Assembly: GCF_009807035.1 (NCBI RefSeq)
Contig: NZ_WUBI01000001.1
Coordinates: forward strand, 2,666,001 to 2,730,000
DNA from: Paenibacillus dendrobii
Lineage (GTDB): Bacteria > Bacillota > Bacilli > Paenibacillales > Paenibacillaceae
Length of the DNA stretch: 64,000 nucleotides
Reading direction: 5' to 3'
Below are positions 8,077 through 16,518 of this stretch, piece after piece. A model generated the notes under the pieces. That model ran no database searches. It was not told where the DNA came from and saw only the letters and a program-made list of their open reading frames with translations. Numbering within the stretch: position 1 is the stretch's first letter; each line of letters starts with the position of its first letter. The position numbers were made by a program, and so were the translations under genes.

Positions 8077-8535
8077 TCAGGATCTTAAAATCCCTGTTTT
8101 CTCAGCCTTTAAATCCGCGAAGACAGGTCTTTGCACCGAACTGATGCGCAGGTCGTCCGTATCTTCCAACGCATGAAATGCAAGATCCACCGATTCTCCG
8201 CTGCGATCCCTGTATCGAAGATGCTTGCCGTCGTCCGCCATATGTCCGCGCAAATCCGCTTCCACATGAAAAATAAACATCACGAACACCACTTCATTTC
8301 CATCCGGATATGTATACTGCATCCTTGGCCCGCTGTAAACGCCATAAAGCTCGAAACCCGTGACTTCAAGTCCGGTCTCTTCAAAGACCTCCCGCATCAT
8401 CGTGTCCTCGATCAGTTCCCCCGGCTCCATGCCGCCGCCAGGCAATCCCCAGTCTCCGTAGTCCTAACGGCGCTGCAGCAAAATACGTCCCTCTGCATCC
8501 TGAATAATGGCTCCGCCTGTAACGATAATCCGCAT
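8077..8535 (-). pseudogene. Nudix hydrolase gene with one in-frame amber stop
   Basis: The frame starts MRIIVTGGAIIQDAEGRILL at 8535 after a good AAAGGAGA site, runs to QRR, hits TAG at 8466-8464, and continues in the same frame DYGDWGLPGGGMEPGELIED. The second part contains a perfect Nudix box (GGMEPGELIED...REVFEETGL) in which all metal-binding glutamates are present. Only one codon blocks a normal 152-residue protein; homologues commonly have a Ser there, one base away from TAG. It is either a very recent pseudogene, a sequencing error, or a read-through case. No internal start with a ribosome site lies just after the stop. Confidence 0.82.
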
Positions 8536-8608
8536 CGCAGTCTCCTTTGCCAAGCAAGCATGCTGTTCTTTTGATTCCATGTACATGTGCACCGAAATGC
8601 CTTCGTGA

Positions 8609-9121
8609 TTATAACTCTGCTGTTCCCGTCTGGCACACATCGGCAACCATCGTAATGGACGTGCCGACCACGCCTACTTCTTCAAAACCAAAACGCTGGT
8701 ACAGTTTAACTGCAGCCGCATTATTCGGATCAACGCTCAGCGACACCCGGGCATATCCGTTATGAGACAGCTCTTCGAACAAGGCCTTCATGAGAGACGT
8801 TCCAATCCCCTGCCCCCGATATGAACGTGATAGCGCCATGCACAGTTCGGGTACATCAACGCCGACAAATCCATAGCCTTGATTGTCTTCCTGAAAAATT
8901 CGTGCCGTAATGGTGCCAAGCGGCTCTCCCGCCTCCGTCACCGCAATCAGCCCGGTATCTCCCGCCCGGCCCCAATCCTCGGCATACTTGGCGATCGACG
9001 GGTCCCTCAGGATATCCCTGCTGAATGGCTGCTGCCCTTCGGGAACATACATGGATTCGTATAACATGTCCCACATAAAAGGCTCATCTTGTTCCAAAAT
9101 CGGCCGAATCCTATAGTTCAT
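8609..9121 (-). CDS. GNAT-family N-acetyltransferase (RimI-like)
   Basis: The 170-residue protein has a full single GNAT domain: motif A LSRSYRGQGIGTSLMKALF and motif B SVDPNNAAAVKLYQRFGF, both well conserved. It would transfer acetyl from acetyl-CoA to an amine substrate in the cytoplasm; the acceptor is unknown. AAGGAGG is followed by two ATGs; the second, at 9121 (MNYRIRP), has the better seven-base spacing. The gene overlaps no neighbour and lies between the MBL hydrolase gene and the broken Nudix gene. Confidence 0.87.
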   Translation of the reverse strand: MNYRIRPILEQDEPFMWDMLYESMYVPEGQQPFSRDILRDPSIAKYAEDWGRAGDTGLIAVTEAGEPLGTITARIFQEDNQGYGFVGVDVPELCMALSRSYRGQGIGTSLMKALFEELSHNGYARVSLSVDPNNAAAVKLYQRFGFEEVGVVGTSITMVADVCQTGTAEL

Positions 9122-9141
9122 TGTCATTCCTCCTTGGACGG

Positions 9142-9957
9142 TTACAGAAGCTCCTGCCGCATGATTCTCACATTATCCTGATGGCATTCCATCGTCGTTT
9201 CGGATAAGAAGCCATGCTCAAGCTTCAGCTGCTCCAGCGCCTGTTCGTCATCTGCAAGAATCGCTTGTTCCATCCGCTTCAGATGATCCAGCGCCATGTT
9301 CACTCTCCGGTCCATTTCGGCGCGGCTTTCGGTATGCTGTCCATGACCTGGAATGAGCAGGCGTACCGGGTGATTTTGCAATATCGAAGCGGCCTTGCGG
9401 ATCGTTTCCTCATACGCCCGGGCACTATCGTAAATGAAGGGCAGCTCGAAGTCCGATAAATAATCGCCGGCGATCAACACCCCCTCCGCATCAACTACCG
9501 TGAACAAGCCGTCCTCCGTATGACCCGGAGCCAGGTAAAAGCTCAACATGGTTGAACCGACCATCACCTGCTGCCCGTCCCGGTCAATGACGATATCCAG
9601 TTCCGGAAATTCCACCGGATAGTCTCGCGTCACATAATAGGTGGCATCAAAATCCCGGATCAGCTTCAGCTTATGCTCTTTTTGCGGATGATTCGCCAGA
9701 GCAACGCTCCCAATGGTTATAGCACCCGGAAAAGCCTTGTATCCGATGATATGGTCATAGTCCGCATGCGTGAACAGCAAATAGCATGCTTTGTCCCCCT
9801 GGACCGCATCCACATGAGCCTTGATTTCCTGAACCTCGCCGGGGAGCCAGTTCGGGTCCACGATCAGGATGGCATCATCCAGCTCTATGACAGTTGAAGT
9901 GGTCTGAAACAAAACGCTCTGGAATACCGTAATCTTCTTATTTGAAAATTGAATCAT
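9142..9957 (-). CDS. MBL-fold metallo-hydrolase
   Basis: The 271-residue protein shows the metallo-beta-lactamase metal motif as THADYDH (His64, Asp66, Asp68, His69), further ligands in YLAPGHTEDGLF and LIPGHGQHTESRAEM, and the DGVLIAGDYLSDFELPF-type Asp strand. In the usual H-x-H-x-D-H motif the second histidine is replaced by Asp66, as occurs in some branches. Members hydrolyse thioesters, lactones or phosphodiesters, and the exact substrate cannot be inferred. GAGGGGA precedes the ATG by eight to nine bases. It sits upstream of the GNAT gene at 8609, 20 bases apart, probably co-transcribed. Confidence 0.85.
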   Translation of the reverse strand: MIQFSNKKITVFQSVLFQTTSTVIELDDAILIVDPNWLPGEVQEIKAHVDAVQGDKACYLLFTHADYDHIIGYKAFPGAITIGSVALANHPQKEHKLKLIRDFDATYYVTRDYPVEFPELDIVIDRDGQQVMVGSTMLSFYLAPGHTEDGLFTVVDAEGVLIAGDYLSDFELPFIYDSARAYEETIRKAASILQNHPVRLLIPGHGQHTESRAEMDRRVNMALDHLKRMEQAILADDEQALEQLKLEHGFLSETTMECHQDNVRIMRQELL

Positions 9958-9969
9958 GATGATGTCCCC

Positions 9970-10062
9970 TCATTTCTTGGTACAAGAATGTGCCTTCTCC
10001 TCCAGCGCCTGCCGGATGATCTTCAAAGCGTTCGGACCGGTACCGTTCAGCTGATTATGCTG
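9970..10062 (-). pseudogene. C-terminal fragment of a helix-hairpin-helix (RpoA-CTD-like) protein
   Basis: In the gap between two genes, the minus strand reads QLNGTGPNALKIIRQALEEK, then AHSCTKK and TGA. This is the second half of a helix-hairpin-helix motif and matches the tail of the intact protein at 36627-36938, which has LQWHGMGPASLPKLRSALQE at the same place. No start codon or upstream half is present, so it is a leftover of a deleted gene. Confidence 0.5.
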
Positions 10063-10084
10063 CCTCCCTTTTACCGGTTCCGGT

Positions 10085-10600
10085 CTACAGCTTTTTGATC
10101 AAATACAGCAGCAGATCATCATCGACCATAACGGGCTGGCCCGGGACGACCTTTTGATTATTGTAGGTCATTCCTTGTCCATCCAGGACGTACCCGCGCG
10201 ACGTATACATCCGCTGAGCGTTCCCGTAGTCTTCGTACAATCCGACGCCCAGGCCTATACATGCATAGCTTTGAGCCGCGATGCGCTCGAATTCATCAAA
10301 TATTGTACTGGCAATGTGATTGCGGCGAAACTCCGGAAACACGTTCAGATCATTGATCTCCGGAATGTTATGTTCCTGAAAATAGGGGTATTTGGAACGG
10401 TGAAGCAGATGACAGCATCCCGCCAATTCATCCCCGCAAAAGGCCATCAAAGTGATCCGAGTTCCTTCCCGGTTTTCCGCAAGGCATCTCTCGTAATAAT
10501 CTCCCTGCCTGTACCATCCAAAATGGCTTGAGAATGCCTCATCCAGCATCACTGCTTCGGACGGTTCGGACAGCCGTTTTAACACGATGTTATTTTCCAT
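10085..10600 (-). CDS. GNAT-family N-acetyltransferase
   Basis: The 171-residue protein carries a GNAT fold with motif A NVFPEFRRNHIASTIFDEFE near residues 89-108 and the downstream GLGVGLYEDYGNAQRMYTSR block, where the acetyl-CoA pantetheine arm and the aligned helix are expected. Motif A lacks the usual RGxG (RRNHIAS instead of RxxGxG), so binding may be weaker or the family branch distinct. Start MENNI is favoured by GAGGTG nine bases upstream; the in-frame ATG six codons earlier has no ribosome site. The acceptor is unknown. Confidence 0.8.
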   Translation of the reverse strand: MENNIVLKRLSEPSEAVMLDEAFSSHFGWYRQGDYYERCLAENREGTRITLMAFCGDELAGCCHLLHRSKYPYFQEHNIPEINDLNVFPEFRRNHIASTIFDEFERIAAQSYACIGLGVGLYEDYGNAQRMYTSRGYVLDGQGMTYNNQKVVPGQPVMVDDDLLLYLIKKL

Positions 10601-10796
10601 TTCAGCACCTCGATTCATGATCTTTATAGTCCATACCTACTTCTGATCTTCCGTAAACAGCTCGAATTCAACGATACATCATTCAAAAAAATATTATTCG
10701 AAGTGTATCACAGGCTACGCATGTTGAGAACCGAATCGCTAAAGTATGGCATGAAGCTGCACAGCAAAGGCTTGTTGAAGCGAATTGTTACATTTT

Positions 10797-11492
10797 CTAT
10801 TCCGTACGAATGTTCAAATCCATGCCGTATGGATGCAGTCCCAGCTTCCGCGCTACCGTCTGCGAGCTCAGGTTATCCCATGACGTGCTATACAGCGGGA
10901 TGAGTCCCTGTCTGGCCACTTCACTGCACCATGCCTGAACGACACGCGGGGCAAGCCCTTGTCCCCTGTACGCTTCCATCGTTTTCAAGCTGGCTTCGGC
11001 GGCTTTCCCGGAAATCCGCGCACTGCAGCATACGGAGACCACTTCCCCCTCTACCATATATCCTGCTGCAGGCAAGTGATCGAACAACTCTTCATGCAGG
11101 GAGGGGAAGTTCGGCTTCAGCAGATGCCGGTTCGATCCATCGATCATAACGATATTCGGCTCCGTTTCGGGCAGGGCAGAATCCGATAGGAATGCATACG
11201 CCGGTCCCATCCAGATATCCGTCACTTTCCGATAAGTTGCGATCACTTGGCAGAGACGGACCACATCTAGCGTTTCCGCCGTACAGGCCAGTATGTCATC
11301 CCTCACCGATTGTGGCAGATCCTGCCTGAAGCGGATGAACCGCCCCTCCTTGGATATTCCGATAAAAACGGCCGGTGGCTGCATGTCCATAGGTTCATTT
11401 ATGGCAGCAATCTGCTCACGGTCATCCAGTACATATAACGTTCTCGCCTGTATTCCCATCAGTTCATGATCCGAAAGAGTGATCGTGTTCAC
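10797..11492 (-). CDS. GNAT-family N-acetyltransferase (two-lobed)
   Basis: A 231-residue protein with GTG start (11492) behind AAAAGGGC. The C-terminal part contains EASLKTMEAYRGQGLAPRVV, a motif A with RGQGLA, then STSWDNLSSQTVARKLGL, the motif B helix. The N-terminal 120 residues do not match a known domain but are common in FR47-like GNATs. Its substrate is unknown. It is the first gene of the minus-strand resistance-like cluster and is separated from the GH18 operon by a terminator. Confidence 0.82.
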   Translation of the reverse strand: MNTITLSDHELMGIQARTLYVLDDREQIAAINEPMDMQPPAVFIGISKEGRFIRFRQDLPQSVRDDILACTAETLDVVRLCQVIATYRKVTDIWMGPAYAFLSDSALPETEPNIVMIDGSNRHLLKPNFPSLHEELFDHLPAAGYMVEGEVVSVCCSARISGKAAEASLKTMEAYRGQGLAPRVVQAWCSEVARQGLIPLYSTSWDNLSSQTVARKLGLHPYGMDLNIRTE

Positions 11493-11593
11493 GCCCTTTT
11501 GTAAAATATATCAAAATATGAAATCTATCATACTGCCAGGTTATTCGCCAATCAACACATATATGTAAGCAAACGTTTATCAACATCTGATAT

Positions 11594-11690
11594 CAAAAAA
11601 AAGAAAGCCGAAGACTGCGTGCTTCCATGAGGAATGATGGTCCAGGTTACCCACCGGAATCATCGCACTGTGCTAGTCTTCAGCCTTCTT
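11594..11690 (-). terminator. rho-independent terminator of the fucosidase/mannosidase operon (large loop)
   Basis: Arms at 11601-11616 and 11675-11690 are complementary over 16 bases with two weak pairs, followed on the minus strand by eight or nine T residues. The loop is about 58 bases and partly self-pairing. It lies 43 bases after the GH18 stop codon. Confidence 0.75.
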
Positions 11691-11732
11691 GGATTTAGTT
11701 CATTCTCTGATGTAAGTTCAATATTCTATGAT

Positions 11733-12770
11733 TTATCCTTTAAGTCCGCGGTACATTGCATCCAGCAGTTGATGCGTATCATCGCAGCTGTATTCCCAGA
11801 ACATGATACCTGCCAGGCTCTCATTCTTGATATACTCGCATTTATGAACGATCGATTCTGCATCGTCATAGGAAATCAGGCTCGATCCGTTAAACAGGTA
11901 CGGCGCGCAAGCTTCCGCATCCCAGTAACGCGTATAGCCATTTTTGTTGATGTAGTCCGCGGCAAGCGTCGTATAATTCGGTCCATATCCGCCGGTAGTG
12001 CCAGCCATCTGGTGAAGCCCACGGTTCCGGTCCGGCACCTGATGCCATACGCGGGAGTAGAAGGCCGCGCCGATGACGATTTTCTCCTTCGGAACGCCGG
12101 CACGAACGAATATGTTCACGGAGGCGTCCGTGCTGATACGGAACAGGTCTCCTTGAGGCGTATACAAATTCGTATGATGCCCCGTCAGCACCTGAAATCC
12201 GCCGCGCATGTCATAGGTCATCAGCTGGACGAAATCCAGATACTTCTGCGCCTGATCCATTTCGGTGCCGTCCACGTAATACTGGTCTGCGCCCGCAGCG
12301 ATCGTCAGCAGATAATGGCGTCCGTCCTGCTCCCCTTTGCGGTCCAGCGCTTCCCGGATAGTCTTCAGCAGGAGCGTGAAATTCGTTTTGTCATCCGGAC
12401 TGGATGCAATTTCAGCCTCTCCGTAGCTTGGATATTCCCAATCAAGATCAATGCCGTCAAACGGATGCTCAGCCAGTACACGGACTGCAGATTCCGCCAT
12501 GCTGCGTCTTCCCGTTTCCGTAGAGGCGGCTTCTGAGAATCCGCCAGCTCCCCAGCCGCCGACGGACAGCAGGATGCACAGCTCCGGATGCTCGCGCTTG
12601 ATGTCCTGCAGCCGTCCCAGATGCTGAAGATGCTCCGTCGAGATTTGGTCGTTCAGCACATGGCCGAAAGCCACATTCAGATGGGTCAGTTTCGCCAGGT
12701 CTTCGCTCGTCATCGCGGGAAGCTTGGCATCGACGGCGTAACCGGCGACAACGTAGTTCGTCTTCGTCAT
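11733..12770 (-). CDS. GH18 glycoside hydrolase (chitinase / endo-N-acetylglucosaminidase type), cytoplasmic
   Basis: The 345-residue protein has the GH18 barrel signatures: SVGGWG at residues 69-74, DGIDLDWE at 105-112 with catalytic Glu112, and QLMTYDMRG near 182. GH18 enzymes cleave beta-1,4 bonds between GlcNAc residues using the substrate N-acetyl group. There is no signal peptide or chitin-binding module, so it acts inside the cell. Being the last gene of an operon with alpha-fucosidases and a GH125 mannosidase, an endo-beta-N-acetylglucosaminidase or chitobiose-cleaving role on N-glycans is more plausible than environmental chitin digestion. Its start codon directly abuts the stop of the preceding gene. 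Confidence 0.87.
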   Translation of the reverse strand: MTKTNYVVAGYAVDAKLPAMTSEDLAKLTHLNVAFGHVLNDQISTEHLQHLGRLQDIKREHPELCILLSVGGWGAGGFSEAASTETGRRSMAESAVRVLAEHPFDGIDLDWEYPSYGEAEIASSPDDKTNFTLLLKTIREALDRKGEQDGRHYLLTIAAGADQYYVDGTEMDQAQKYLDFVQLMTYDMRGGFQVLTGHHTNLYTPQGDLFRISTDASVNIFVRAGVPKEKIVIGAAFYSRVWHQVPDRNRGLHQMAGTTGGYGPNYTTLAADYINKNGYTRYWDAEACAPYLFNGSSLISYDDAESIVHKCEYIKNESLAGIMFWEYSCDDTHQLLDAMYRGLKG

Positions 12771-15410
12771 TTATCCTTCACTCCGATCCGTAGTTTGCTG
12801 CCACACCCCGGACAGCACCTGCAAAGCTTCCTTGCCGGTTCCGATTTTGTATCCCGAGGCCGTATAGCGGATTTGGTCCTGGCCGTCCAGCACGAAGAGA
12901 TGCGGGAAGCCCGCCTCATGAGCCGGCGATTTCGCAATCAAGTCCGGTAATCCAGCATATGTCGCATCCCGGACGAAAATGGTACGCGGCGGCAGTTTCG
13001 GATAATTGGCCGGTTCGAACGATGCCGTCCACTGCTCATCGCCGATAATAAGAACGACGGGCGCACCGAGCTCCGCATACGGTTCGGCCAGCTCGCCGAG
13101 TTCGCGGAAGAGATGCTTCGTCGGCTCACGCTCCGGCTCAATCCAGGCGACAATCGCGCCATTCTCGCCTGCAAGTTCTCCAATCGTTATGCTTGTTCCG
13201 TCCAGCGACGTCAAGACGATGCTGCGATCCACGGTTCCTAGGACAGGAATCTCCTGCTCCGCCGGTCTGAATGTCAGTACAACATCGGTTTGTTCACCGG
13301 CACGCACCTCGAAGTACGAGAATCTCACTTTCACCGTGCCATCTTTGAGCCGTACGCCCGACGTCATCCGGTAAGAACCCGGTTCCACCTCGAACGGCTC
13401 GTCGTACACGTCTTTTTTGCCAGAAGGATAGACCAGCGTCTTATAGATCCCGTTCTCGATGCGCGCGAACGTAAAGTTCTCTTCATAGGAAGCGGCCGGT
13501 GTCTCCGGCGCAGGGTCGGGATCCTGGAGCAAGCGGAGAGCCCCCCATTCCTTCGTCTCCTCTACCTTCGGCGACGTTTGCGGGAATAACGCATCCGCCC
13601 AGCTGCCGCCATCCAAATATTGCGGCTTCTGCTCGCTTGGATGCAGCCTGGCCGGAATGCCCAAGCTGCGGCAGATGGCCACAAAGAGAATATCCAGCGA
13701 GACGCGGTCCCCTCTCATCAGGTTGTACGTGCCGACCGGATTGCCTCTCCCCTTCAGGTTCTGAAGGTCTTCCCATAGGCCGTAACTTTCATCCAGCGTA
13801 CGGGCAAGCTCCAACGGATTGGCTATGAAAGCTTCGACTTCCTCACTTGTAAACGCCTGTTGGAAAAACTGCTTGTACGGCACGATCATCTCATACTGCA
13901 CGCGCGGGCAAAGCACGTACTGCGTGAAAATATCCTCCGGCAAGTCCCGGCGATGCGTCAATGAACCGTTCAGATGGTCATCCAGCGTTCCTCGGAACGT
14001 ATCCACCAGATCCTTTTCGTTCAGGCTCTCCAGCAGGCGCAGCGGCCATTCTCCGTGCTTGGCAGAACGCTCCCGTAAGAAGGCGGCGATTTCGCGGCTG
14101 TTTCCGCGCGCTTTGTGCAGAACGTCCCACACGCGTTCTGACGGAAGAGAGGCTTCATCCGCAAGCTCGGCGGCCTGCGCCTCGGTCAGGAACGTCTCCT
14201 CATAGCCCGTCCGGATCTTCGTGCCTTCTTCGATTCGCTTGTTATGCTGCTGAATCTTATCTTCGGAGAGCGGTTCGGCAGCGTCACCCTCGCGTTCCGG
14301 AGGAGGCACCATGTCCAAATCCACCGTTCCTGCCGGCTGACCCGTTTGATCAAGAACGATCTCGTAATGATCCTGGTCCGCTACCGTAATCTTCCGTTCT
14401 CCCCACTTGCCTTCATGGACCACGCGGATAAGCAGATCGCCAAAGCCGGTTTTAAACGAAGCTTTGCCCTCCGCATTCGTCGGGATGGCCGCAATGGGAT
14501 AGAATTCAGCCATGTTATACAGTTCAAACCGAACTTCGGCTCCGCTGATCGGATTTCCCGCTTCATCCTTCGCTGTCACGGTAATCGTCCGTGTCGGCGC
14601 ATAGTTCTCCAGCAAGTTGATTTCCGTGAACCATTCGTCGGCAAGCGTAATGTCCTCCGGTCCCGGGTAACCCGCGTAAATCCGCGTGTTGATCAGCATT
14701 GCCCGGCGCGCGGGCGGACTGAACCATCCCTGATTGAGTCTGGCCTCAGGCTCGCAGGCGCCGATGTAATACCAGGTGCCGTCGGCCCAGGCTTCGACCC
14801 ATGCGTGGTTATCGTCGCAATGCGCCCAGCGCGGCGTGTAGACCTGCCGGGCCGGAATGCCGATGCTGCGCAGAGCAGCCACGGCAAGGGTAGACTCTTC
14901 GCCGCAGCGCCCGCGTGCATTCCGGATCATCGTCAGCGGGGAGATCGTTCTCAGATCGCTGCCGATGTAGGTCGCTTTTTCATGGCACCAGTAGTTCGTC
15001 TCCAGGATGGCATCCGCCATCGATAGCGACTTGGTGCGTTCCGCCAACGCTTCATGCAATATCCCGCGGGAATCCTCGATATTCTCGGTGTTGACCCGGT
15101 AAGGCAGCACGAAATGCAGGAACAGATGATCCGGCACCCGCTTCCCCCAAGGCATACGGTTGCGGATTTCGAGCGTCCGCCGCACATGGCTGAGGAATAA
15201 CATTCCGTCGTAATCGGCCATATCATTCACCGGCATGTAGGCGAACAGATATTTCAAGGCCCAAGTCTCTTCTTCCGTCAGCTCCTGTTGAAAAACGTCA
15301 AACAGCTCATGCGCTCTGGCCTGTGCCAGCTCACGTTTTTCCTGAAGCTTGCGCTCGATTTGATCCATGGTCTTTGAGTCTAGTGAAAATGCAGAGGTCT
15401 GCATGGTCAT
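12771..15410 (-). CDS. large transglutaminase-fold protein with C-terminal thioredoxin-like domain
   Basis: An 879-residue protein without signal peptide. Residues about 100-225 form a transglutaminase core: nucleophile in ARGRCGEESTLAVAALRSIG (Cys169), NHAWVEAW (His202), and YIGACEPE in place of the usual third acidic residue (Glu220). Residues 270-350 resemble a carboxypeptidase-regulatory-like beta domain (AKDEAGNPISGAEVRF). Residues 480-625 look like a second, degenerate transglutaminase fold (RGDRVSLDILFVAICRSLG, no cysteine). The last 130 residues resemble a TlpA/thioredoxin fold without a CxxC. It lies between GH18 and CBM9-like genes in a glycan operon; a glycopeptide amidase (PNGase-like) role is possible but unproven. 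Confidence 0.78.
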   Translation of the reverse strand: MTMQTSAFSLDSKTMDQIERKLQEKRELAQARAHELFDVFQQELTEEETWALKYLFAYMPVNDMADYDGMLFLSHVRRTLEIRNRMPWGKRVPDHLFLHFVLPYRVNTENIEDSRGILHEALAERTKSLSMADAILETNYWCHEKATYIGSDLRTISPLTMIRNARGRCGEESTLAVAALRSIGIPARQVYTPRWAHCDDNHAWVEAWADGTWYYIGACEPEARLNQGWFSPPARRAMLINTRIYAGYPGPEDITLADEWFTEINLLENYAPTRTITVTAKDEAGNPISGAEVRFELYNMAEFYPIAAIPTNAEGKASFKTGFGDLLIRVVHEGKWGERKITVADQDHYEIVLDQTGQPAGTVDLDMVPPPEREGDAAEPLSEDKIQQHNKRIEEGTKIRTGYEETFLTEAQAAELADEASLPSERVWDVLHKARGNSREIAAFLRERSAKHGEWPLRLLESLNEKDLVDTFRGTLDDHLNGSLTHRRDLPEDIFTQYVLCPRVQYEMIVPYKQFFQQAFTSEEVEAFIANPLELARTLDESYGLWEDLQNLKGRGNPVGTYNLMRGDRVSLDILFVAICRSLGIPARLHPSEQKPQYLDGGSWADALFPQTSPKVEETKEWGALRLLQDPDPAPETPAASYEENFTFARIENGIYKTLVYPSGKKDVYDEPFEVEPGSYRMTSGVRLKDGTVKVRFSYFEVRAGEQTDVVLTFRPAEQEIPVLGTVDRSIVLTSLDGTSITIGELAGENGAIVAWIEPEREPTKHLFRELGELAEPYAELGAPVVLIIGDEQWTASFEPANYPKLPPRTIFVRDATYAGLPDLIAKSPAHEAGFPHLFVLDGQDQIRYTASGYKIGTGKEALQVLSGVWQQTTDRSEG

Positions 15411-15416
15411 GTCCGT

Positions 15417-16439
15417 TCACTCCTTCCATAGCTTTCCGTCTTCGCGGATGCAGTACATTCCGCTTCCATCCGATGCAGGGGCCGTAATCTGGAACAAGCT
15501 CCGCGTCGTCTCGATCTCCGGAACGATGCTCCATGAATCGTCGCCCATCAGGAGCTTCGCGTCCTTGGTGAACTCCCCTTCAGCCTCGCCATGATTACGC
15601 TGGCGGTAGTAAAGCTTCCGCAGCTCCCACTTGATGCGTTCATCCTGGGATAGCTCGAACGTATCCGGGCCGTTACCGTCCGCGAATACGACATAACCCC
15701 ACAGCTCCGGATAATGCATATTGATGATTCCCATCGGCGACCATACCCAATTGTCTTCGGGATAAGGCTTGCCCGTTTGCGGATTCACGACTTTGCGGTA
15801 TTCTCCGTCCTGCACCTCGGTCTGCCATTCCACGCGAGAGAAATTGACCCGCCAGAATTCGCCTGTTACCGGCGGACGCGCGTCTGCCGCGCATTCCCGC
15901 AGGATCTTCCACGGCATCGCCACTTCCACGCTCCACATCCGGTTGGCCGCATCCGGACGATTCAGCTCGCCGTCGATATGTACCGCCGTCTTCATCCCGC
16001 TGATGTCCCAGCCGTTCACCGGCGGTCCCCCGTCCCGGTAAGGCTTGACGAGCAGGAGGTCCCAGACCGTATTCAGCGCATTGATCTCGAATTCGTAATA
16101 CTGGTGGGTATCTCCGTCCGGATCAATGAAGATCTCAAAATCATTATCGTAAAAGATAACCGATTCCCGCTCCGTGAGCGTGGCCCAAATCTGATCCTCG
16201 ATGAGTTCCGCCCCAAAGTAGAAATATTCATCGTCCCACAGCATTTTGACGCGGGTCTGCTTGGCCGGTCTAGGACGAAGATCGCCTTCGATATCCACGA
16301 AATCATCCGTCCAGTCCGCAGCCTGCCAGAACGGTTTGTCCAGCCGCCCGTCCAGCGACAGGGGCTCCGAGGCTCGGCGGCATATGTAATGCTTGGGAGC
16401 GTATTCAATCTTAGGCTCTGGTACTCCACTTCGGTTCAT
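15417..16439 (-). CDS. carbohydrate-binding family 9-like protein
   Basis: The 340-residue protein shows the CBM9-like (PF06452) pattern: LDGRLDKPFWQAADWTDDF near residues 25-43, TRVKMLWDDEYFYFGAELIE, and an acidic FYDNDFEIFIDPDGDTHQYY stretch that would bind calcium. CBM9-like domains bind sugars or act as carriers of reducing-end oligosaccharides. No signal peptide is visible, so a cytoplasmic location is predicted, unusual for a binding module. MNRSG at 16439 is chosen as start because GGAGGG lies six bases upstream. It is the fourth gene of the operon, six bases from the transglutaminase-fold gene. Confidence 0.85.
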   Translation of the reverse strand: MNRSGVPEPKIEYAPKHYICRRASEPLSLDGRLDKPFWQAADWTDDFVDIEGDLRPRPAKQTRVKMLWDDEYFYFGAELIEDQIWATLTERESVIFYDNDFEIFIDPDGDTHQYYEFEINALNTVWDLLLVKPYRDGGPPVNGWDISGMKTAVHIDGELNRPDAANRMWSVEVAMPWKILRECAADARPPVTGEFWRVNFSRVEWQTEVQDGEYRKVVNPQTGKPYPEDNWVWSPMGIINMHYPELWGYVVFADGNGPDTFELSQDERIKWELRKLYYRQRNHGEAEGEFTKDAKLLMGDDSWSIVPEIETTRSLFQITAPASDGSGMYCIREDGKLWKE

Positions 16440-16518
16440 GTTGTTCCCTCCGGACATCCTTGAAATTGAATAGGGGGGGAAATCCCCCCTTAATACTTCA
16501 GCGCTTGGATCGTAAGCC

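Noticed and set aside
11634..12536. 300-codon open frame on the plus strand across the GH18 gene
   Set aside because: It is antisense to a gene with clear GH18 motifs, has no ribosome site and no recognisable domain; high-GC codon bias on the other strand explains it.
14244..16463. Long plus-strand open frames of about 250 codons
   Set aside because: They lie opposite the transglutaminase-fold and CBM9-like genes and their translations (Arg- and His-rich) look like antisense shadows.
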